From Burkholderia mayonis (lineage in GTDB: Bacteria > Pseudomonadota > Gammaproteobacteria > Burkholderiales > Burkholderiaceae), in the NCBI RefSeq assembly GCF_001523745.2, contig NZ_CP013387.1, positions 744,001 through 808,000 on the forward strand: 64,000 bases of DNA, read 5' to 3'. The notes beneath the pieces are model-generated. The model was not told the origin of the DNA. It ran no database searches and saw only the letters and a list, made by a program, of their open reading frames with translations. Positions within the stretch are counted from its first letter, which is position 1. The number at the start of each line of letters is the position of its first letter. Position numbers and translations under genes: made by a program. Of the stretch, positions 61,703 through 64,000 are shown piece by piece.

Positions 61703-62950
61703 ATGAACCCGATGGTCTGGCGTAGTGCATCCGATTCGATCAAGCGTTTCATTGCTGCACCGCTGATGGCGGCCGGCCTGTCCGGCGCCGCGCTTGCGGC
61801 GCCCGTCGATGCACCAGACCTGCAGCATGCAGTCCAACATGCATTCTCGTCGCGCCTTAGCAAGCGAGGTCCGGCGGCGCCGGCGGCGGCGCGCGACGAC
61901 GTAGTCGAATCGATCAAGTCGGATCCGGAGGCCGGATGGGTGCTCGGCACCGTGACGCAAGTCGTCCCGGACGGCACGCCGGCCGATCCCGTCACGAAGC
62001 TCTTTCTCGCGCAGCGCGTGAAAGAACGATGGGTCGTCGGCATCGAAGGCAGCGACACGTTCTATGCGCTTGCCGCCGCGGCGCCGGCGAAACTGCTCGC
62101 CAACGAGGAACGGGCCCACCTCAACGCGGGCCGCGCGGCGACCGCGCCGAAGCCGAACGCCGCGCCGGGGCAGACGGGGCTCGCGCTGCCGTGGCAGCAA
62201 GGCGCCGCTTGGTACTGGACAGGCGGCGCGCACGGCTGGAGCGGCGACAGCCGTCCGTTCAACTCGCTCGATTTCTCCGGCGGCAACGGCCAGGTGCTCG
62301 CCGCTCGCGACGGCGTTCTCTACAAGAGCTGCGAGCGCAACGGCAGCGCGATCGTCAAGCTCGTCCACGACAACGGCTATGCGACCACGTATTACCACAT
62401 GGTCCAGCTGACTCGGGCCGGCAGCGGCACGCGCGTGCGTCAGGGCGAATACCTCGGCCGAATCGGCAACGCTTTGCCGTGCGGCGGCCAGACGACAGGC
62501 GCGCACGTGCATTTTGCGCTGAGCCAGGGCGGCAGCGACGTGCCGGTGAACGGCAAGACGATCGGCGGCTGGCAGTTTTTCGAGGGCGGCAATGCGTATT
62601 CGGGCTATGCGATCCGCAATCAGCGCCGCGTGTCCGTGCAGGCGTCCCTCACCAATTATGGTTCGGAAGACAGCGGCGGGCCGGTCGAGCCGTCGCCGCC
62701 CGCGAAGGCGACCGTGCAGGCGCCGGGGCCCGTGAATCTGCGCAGTGCGCCGTCGCTGTCCGCATCGGTCGTCGGCACCGTGGCGAACGGCGCGACGGTC
62801 CAGCTCGCGTGCTACGCGTACGGCGATACGGTGCAGGGTAACTGGGGCGCGACGCGGCTCTGGTACCGGCTCGGCTCGAATCAATGGGTGTCGGACGGAT
62901 TCGTCAATACGGGGAGTAACGATCCGGTCGTGTCGGCTTGCATCAATTGA
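61703..62950 (+). CDS. Secreted M23 metallopeptidase (LasA/beta-lytic type) with SH3-like tail
   Basis: This 415-residue protein has a signal peptide (cut near residue 32, AALA), a propeptide (about 33-150), and a lysostaphin-type catalytic domain. Zinc and catalytic residues are His177 in HGWSGD, Asp190 in NSLDFSGG, His232 in YYHM and His268/His270 in GAHVHFAL. A bacterial SH3-like domain follows at about 335-410 (GPVNLRSAPSLSASVVGTVA). Such enzymes cut glycine-rich peptide bridges in cell walls of competitors or elastin-like proteins. It starts after GGGAGG (61689-61694). An M23 enzyme that digests other bacteria would complement the type VI system, but this is only a thought from content. 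Confidence 0.93.
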   Translation: MNPMVWRSASDSIKRFIAAPLMAAGLSGAALAAPVDAPDLQHAVQHAFSSRLSKRGPAAPAAARDDVVESIKSDPEAGWVLGTVTQVVPDGTPADPVTKLFLAQRVKERWVVGIEGSDTFYALAAAAPAKLLANEERAHLNAGRAATAPKPNAAPGQTGLALPWQQGAAWYWTGGAHGWSGDSRPFNSLDFSGGNGQVLAARDGVLYKSCERNGSAIVKLVHDNGYATTYYHMVQLTRAGSGTRVRQGEYLGRIGNALPCGGQTTGAHVHFALSQGGSDVPVNGKTIGGWQFFEGGNAYSGYAIRNQRRVSVQASLTNYGSEDSGGPVEPSPPAKATVQAPGPVNLRSAPSLSASVVGTVANGATVQLACYAYGDTVQGNWGATRLWYRLGSNQWVSDGFVNTGSNDPVVSACIN

Positions 62951-63146
62951 TGCCGTCGACCGGTTGCCGCTTGCGGCCGCGCTGGACTTGGACCGCATCC
63001 GCACGATTCGCGGCGAGAGCGTGGTGGTGTCGATTGCCGAGCGAAGCACGCACGATGCACGGCAGATCGTGCCTCGCGACTATGTGATCGAAATCGGCCG
63101 GGCCGGCGGACGCGCAGCCAGGCTGCGGCCGCGCTACGACGACCCG
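62951..63146. other. Possible gene remnant behind the M23 peptidase gene
   Basis: The plus-strand frame ending at 63173 reads like protein from about 62955 (LPLAAALDLDRIRTIRGESV, then RQIVPRDYVIEIG) with GC-rich third positions, but has no start codon with a ribosome site. I do not recognise it. It may be the tail of a lost gene. Confidence 0.25.
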
Positions 63147-63171
63147 GACCGGCATCGCCCGGTCTCTTTTT
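63147..63171 (+). terminator. Rho-independent terminator
   Basis: GACCGG (63147-63152) pairs with CCGGTC (63159-63164) around CATCGC and is followed by TCTTTTT ending at 63171. It would end transcripts from the M23 peptidase gene. Confidence 0.7.
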
Positions 63172-63825
63172 GAGCGATCCGTGGCTTGCGGCTTATCGTG
63201 GGCGGGCCGCGTTCGTGCGGATCAGCGCACTGCCTACGGAATCGACGCGAGCTTGCGGAGGTCGTCGGCGGCGTCGCGCGGCTCGATCGCCGCCTGCATG
63301 TGCGTGCCCGACGGCTCGAGGTTCGTCTCCCGGTTCACGCGTTCCGGCTTCGAGTTCGCGGCGATTCGCAGCCCGCAAGCAGCCGGCACGTGCGTCCGGC
63401 GATCCGCGCCGAACGCGGCGCGACGACGAAGTCGCCGTGCCGCGAGCGCGACGGCAAGCGTCGGTGGCGGGGCGCCATCGCGCGGAGGCCGGCACATCGG
63501 CGAGCCGCTCAATCCAATGGGCACGGTGCGGGGGCGGCTCGTCGCCGCGCATGAAGATCGCCGCTTCTTCGATGACCGGGCCAAGCGGAATACGTGCTCG
63601 ATTCAAGGCATCGCCGAAATAGATGTGACGCTCGTTACGCTCGGCGCGCACGGATTGGCCGGCGGGCGACGCGATGGCGTGACGCCTGACTCGTTACCGT
63701 TTTCCGTAATTCGGCCGGCTACCGGGCGATGCGGATGCCAGGCGGCGCGCACGGCGCGTGGGCGGTGGGGGCGGCACGCGCGGTCGGCTGCGGGCGTTTG
63801 CGCCGCGACGGCCGCGCGCGTTCGC
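63172..63825. other. Region without a supportable intact gene
   Basis: Two minus-strand frames each look like protein over part of their length. One reads RHIYFGDALNRARIPLGPVI near 63600 and the other THMQAAIEPRDAADDLRKLA near 63250. They are in different frames with no single intact gene, so a frameshifted pseudogene is possible. I cannot name the family. Confidence 0.3.
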
Positions 63826-64000
63826 TCATTCGGCGTCCGGCACCTCGATGACGAGATCGGATTGCGCGATCGCGACGCACGGCAGGATGTAGCCTTCCGC
63901 TTTCTCTTCGGCGCTCACGCCTGGCCAGTCGATCCGGTAGGCTATCGAGCCTTCGCGCAGGCGGCACAGGCAGGTCCGGCACGTGCCGTTGCGGCAAGAG
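63826..64000 (-). CDS. C-terminal plant-type [2Fe-2S] ferredoxin domain, cut by the window edge
   Basis: The last 57 residues of a protein read leftward from base 63999 to the stop at 63826-63828. The cluster ligands are Cys2, Cys7 and Cys10 of the visible part (SCRNGTCRTC) and Cys41 in ILPCVA. This is the spacing of plant-type ferredoxins. The chain ends VIEVPDAE. It may be a stand-alone ferredoxin or the C-terminal domain of an oxygenase reductase such as the vanillate demethylase type; the missing part would decide. A spacer of about 175 bases to the remnants at 63651 separates it. Confidence 0.85.
   Translation of the reverse strand, partial: SCRNGTCRTCLCRLREGSIAYRIDWPGVSAEEKAEGYILPCVAIAQSDLVIEVPDAE

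Noticed and set aside
1..64000. tRNA, rRNA, insertion sequences and integrases
   Set aside because: No cloverleaf-like stretch, rRNA segment, transposase or integrase was recognised on either strand by reading; a dedicated RNA search was not possible.

Overview
The window is GC-rich DNA with dense operons, ATGA start/stop overlaps and GGAG-type ribosome sites. Its gene content points to Burkholderia, most likely the pseudomallei/thailandensis group and its second chromosome: a rhlA-rhlB-pump-rhlC rhamnolipid cluster, an IcmF-type type VI secretion operon, DUF4148 and DUF3331 proteins, and glycine betaine and carnitine catabolic genes. Genus and group are inferred from content; no database was searched.

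Layout. (1) 1-11.1 kb: the 3' part of a type VI secretion operon, namely two pentapeptide-repeat proteins, DUF3540, a DUF4150 PAAR-like protein, tssJ, tssK, tssL and tssM. Three small unknown genes follow. (2) 11.2-20.2 kb: a rhamnolipid cluster, namely rhlA, rhlB, a DHA2 exporter, rhlC, a NodT-type outer-membrane factor and an EmrA-type adaptor. It therefore encodes both synthesis and a complete tripartite exporter. It contains two short tandem repeats, one between genes and one inside the adaptor gene, and it prefers G-ending codons more than its neighbours. (3) 20.2-21.2 kb: a scar with gene remnants, including a truncated LacI-type regulator. (4) 21.2-39.2 kb: glycine betaine breakdown, namely fdhA, a GbdR-like regulator, glyA, an M19 dipeptidase-like protein, a V4R-like protein, dgcA, dgcB, two ETF-like subunits, gbcA, gbcB, a betaine-type binding protein, an APC permease and purU. 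(5) 39.7-43.9 kb: a porin and two secreted metallopeptidases (M28 and a thermolysin/fungalysin-like enzyme). (6) 44.4-50.1 kb: carnitine breakdown, namely a CdhR-like regulator divergent from caiX-cdhC-cdhA-cdhB and an alpha/beta hydrolase. (7) 50.1-55.1 kb: a DUF4148 protein, a short-chain dehydrogenase, a DUF3331 protein and a DadA-like FAD oxidoreductase, with about 1.1 kb of apparently gene-free DNA. (8) 56-61 kb: a five-gene branched-chain amino acid ABC transporter (livKHMGF). (9) 61.7-64 kb: a secreted M23 peptidase with an SH3-like tail, decayed DNA, and the C-terminus of a [2Fe-2S] ferredoxin-type protein cut by the window edge.

How the genes work together. Carnitine enters with the CaiX-type binding protein, is oxidised by CdhA, cleaved by CdhC and released as betaine by CdhB. 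GbcAB removes one methyl group from betaine to give dimethylglycine. DgcAB with the ETF pair gives sarcosine. The formaldehyde is oxidised by FdhA, GlyA channels glycine to serine, and PurU returns formyl-tetrahydrofolate to formate and free tetrahydrofolate. No sarcosine oxidase or choline oxidase genes are in the window.

The most interesting observations are: the M19 protein of the dgc operon, which lacks half of the family's metal ligands; DgcA, which has alanine where a cluster cysteine is expected; repeat-containing sites in the rhamnolipid cluster; nested inverted repeats just upstream of a promoter-like site before rhlA; an orphan TetR-type palindrome; and three unknown small genes directly behind tssM.
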